This document shows positions 63,854 to 64,000 of a stretch of DNA of 64,000 nt, piece by piece. A program made the translations under genes and the position numbers. Each line of letters begins with the position of its first letter. Positions within the stretch are counted from its first letter, which is position 1. The notes beneath the pieces are model-generated. The model searched no databases, had not been told where the DNA came from, and worked only from the letters and a program-made list of their open reading frames with translations. This stretch comes from Bugulina stolonifera (taxonomy: Eukaryota > Bryozoa > Gymnolaemata > Cheilostomatida > Bugulidae): contig OW285191.1 of NCBI GenBank assembly GCA_935421135.1, forward strand, positions 13,829,700 through 13,893,699, given 5' to 3'.

Positions 63854-64000
63854 CTAGGGTACCCACTCATCCACTATTTTGAACTCTTCTTCAAAAGTAT
63901 ACTTGTTTTGTTTGTCTGGTTCATCCTCTAAGGCTTCTTTCACAGCCTTCAAATACTCCTCTATTTCCTTTTTCTTTTTTTCAGCAAAGTCTTTCAAGAG
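63854..64000 (-). CDS. C-terminal end of an unidentified protein, runs off the right edge
   Basis: The minus strand is open from the window edge to a TAG at 63854-63856 (48 residues). It is Lys/Glu-rich and helix-prone: LLKDFAEKKKKEIEEYLKAV, EALEDEPDKQNKYTFEEEF, ending IVDEWVP. No family recognised. The last codons and following bases resemble 63027-63062, so the 3' end may belong to a repeated gene or element. Confidence 0.45.
   Translation of the reverse strand, partial: LLKDFAEKKKKEIEEYLKAVKEALEDEPDKQNKYTFEEEFKIVDEWVP

Overview
The window is animal nuclear DNA: AT-rich, with many short GT-AG introns, AATAAA poly(A) signals and dense transposon debris. Gene content (POMT2, ubinuclein, ZFYVE1/DFCP1, FAM89, an ankyrin-SOCS box protein, a JmjC/cupin ribosomal-oxygenase-like protein) is metazoan. 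The compact genes and abundant small inverted-repeat elements suggest an aquatic invertebrate. A sponge is possible, but the sequence alone does not settle the lineage. All gene models were built by hand-splicing conserved segments; those given with a protein length keep one frame from ATG to stop.

Layout. 0.3-3.0 kb, minus: 5' exons of a cupin/JmjC oxygenase-like gene that runs off the left edge. 4.9-22.0 kb, minus: complete 19-exon POMT2 (684 aa). Its 9.4 kb intron 9 holds, on the plus strand, a complete 4-exon gene for a 116-aa putative tail-anchored protein. Intron 2 of that inner gene holds a 7.1 kb LTR retroelement with 207-bp LTRs and a GCTAT target duplication. The retroelement gag is split by an apparently intact 3.6 kb PIF/Harbinger transposon with a four-exon DDE transposase and a three-exon MADF-BESS partner. 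One intron of that transposase is filled by a 27-bp minisatellite with a 162-bp higher-order period.

22.3-32.5 kb, plus: complete 23-exon ubinuclein (1134 aa), head-to-head with POMT2 across about 295 bp. 32.5-37.2 kb: repeats, including a LINE 3' tail and palindromes. 37.3-38.0 kb, plus: FAM89. 39.25-40.73 kb: DNA element with roughly 400-bp inverted ends and a perfect 8-bp target duplication. 41.1-41.6 kb: 31-bp minisatellite. 43.3-46.6 kb, plus: ankyrin-SOCS box gene (419 aa). 47.8-54.1 kb, minus: complete 11-exon ZFYVE1/DFCP1 (932 aa), tail-to-tail with the previous gene. 54.1-63.8 kb: gene-poor, with several mobile-element remnants (inverted-repeat element, tRNA-like SINE, GC-rich hAT-type MITE, THAP/P-element transposase remains). 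The last 147 bases carry the end of another minus-strand coding region.

The host genes have unrelated jobs: ER O-mannosylation, histone H3.3 deposition, ER/omegasome lipid-domain biology and ubiquitin-ligase adaptation. I see no functional cluster beyond the shared POMT2/UBN promoter region. The most striking feature is the multi-level nesting of genes and transposons at 4.9-22 kb.
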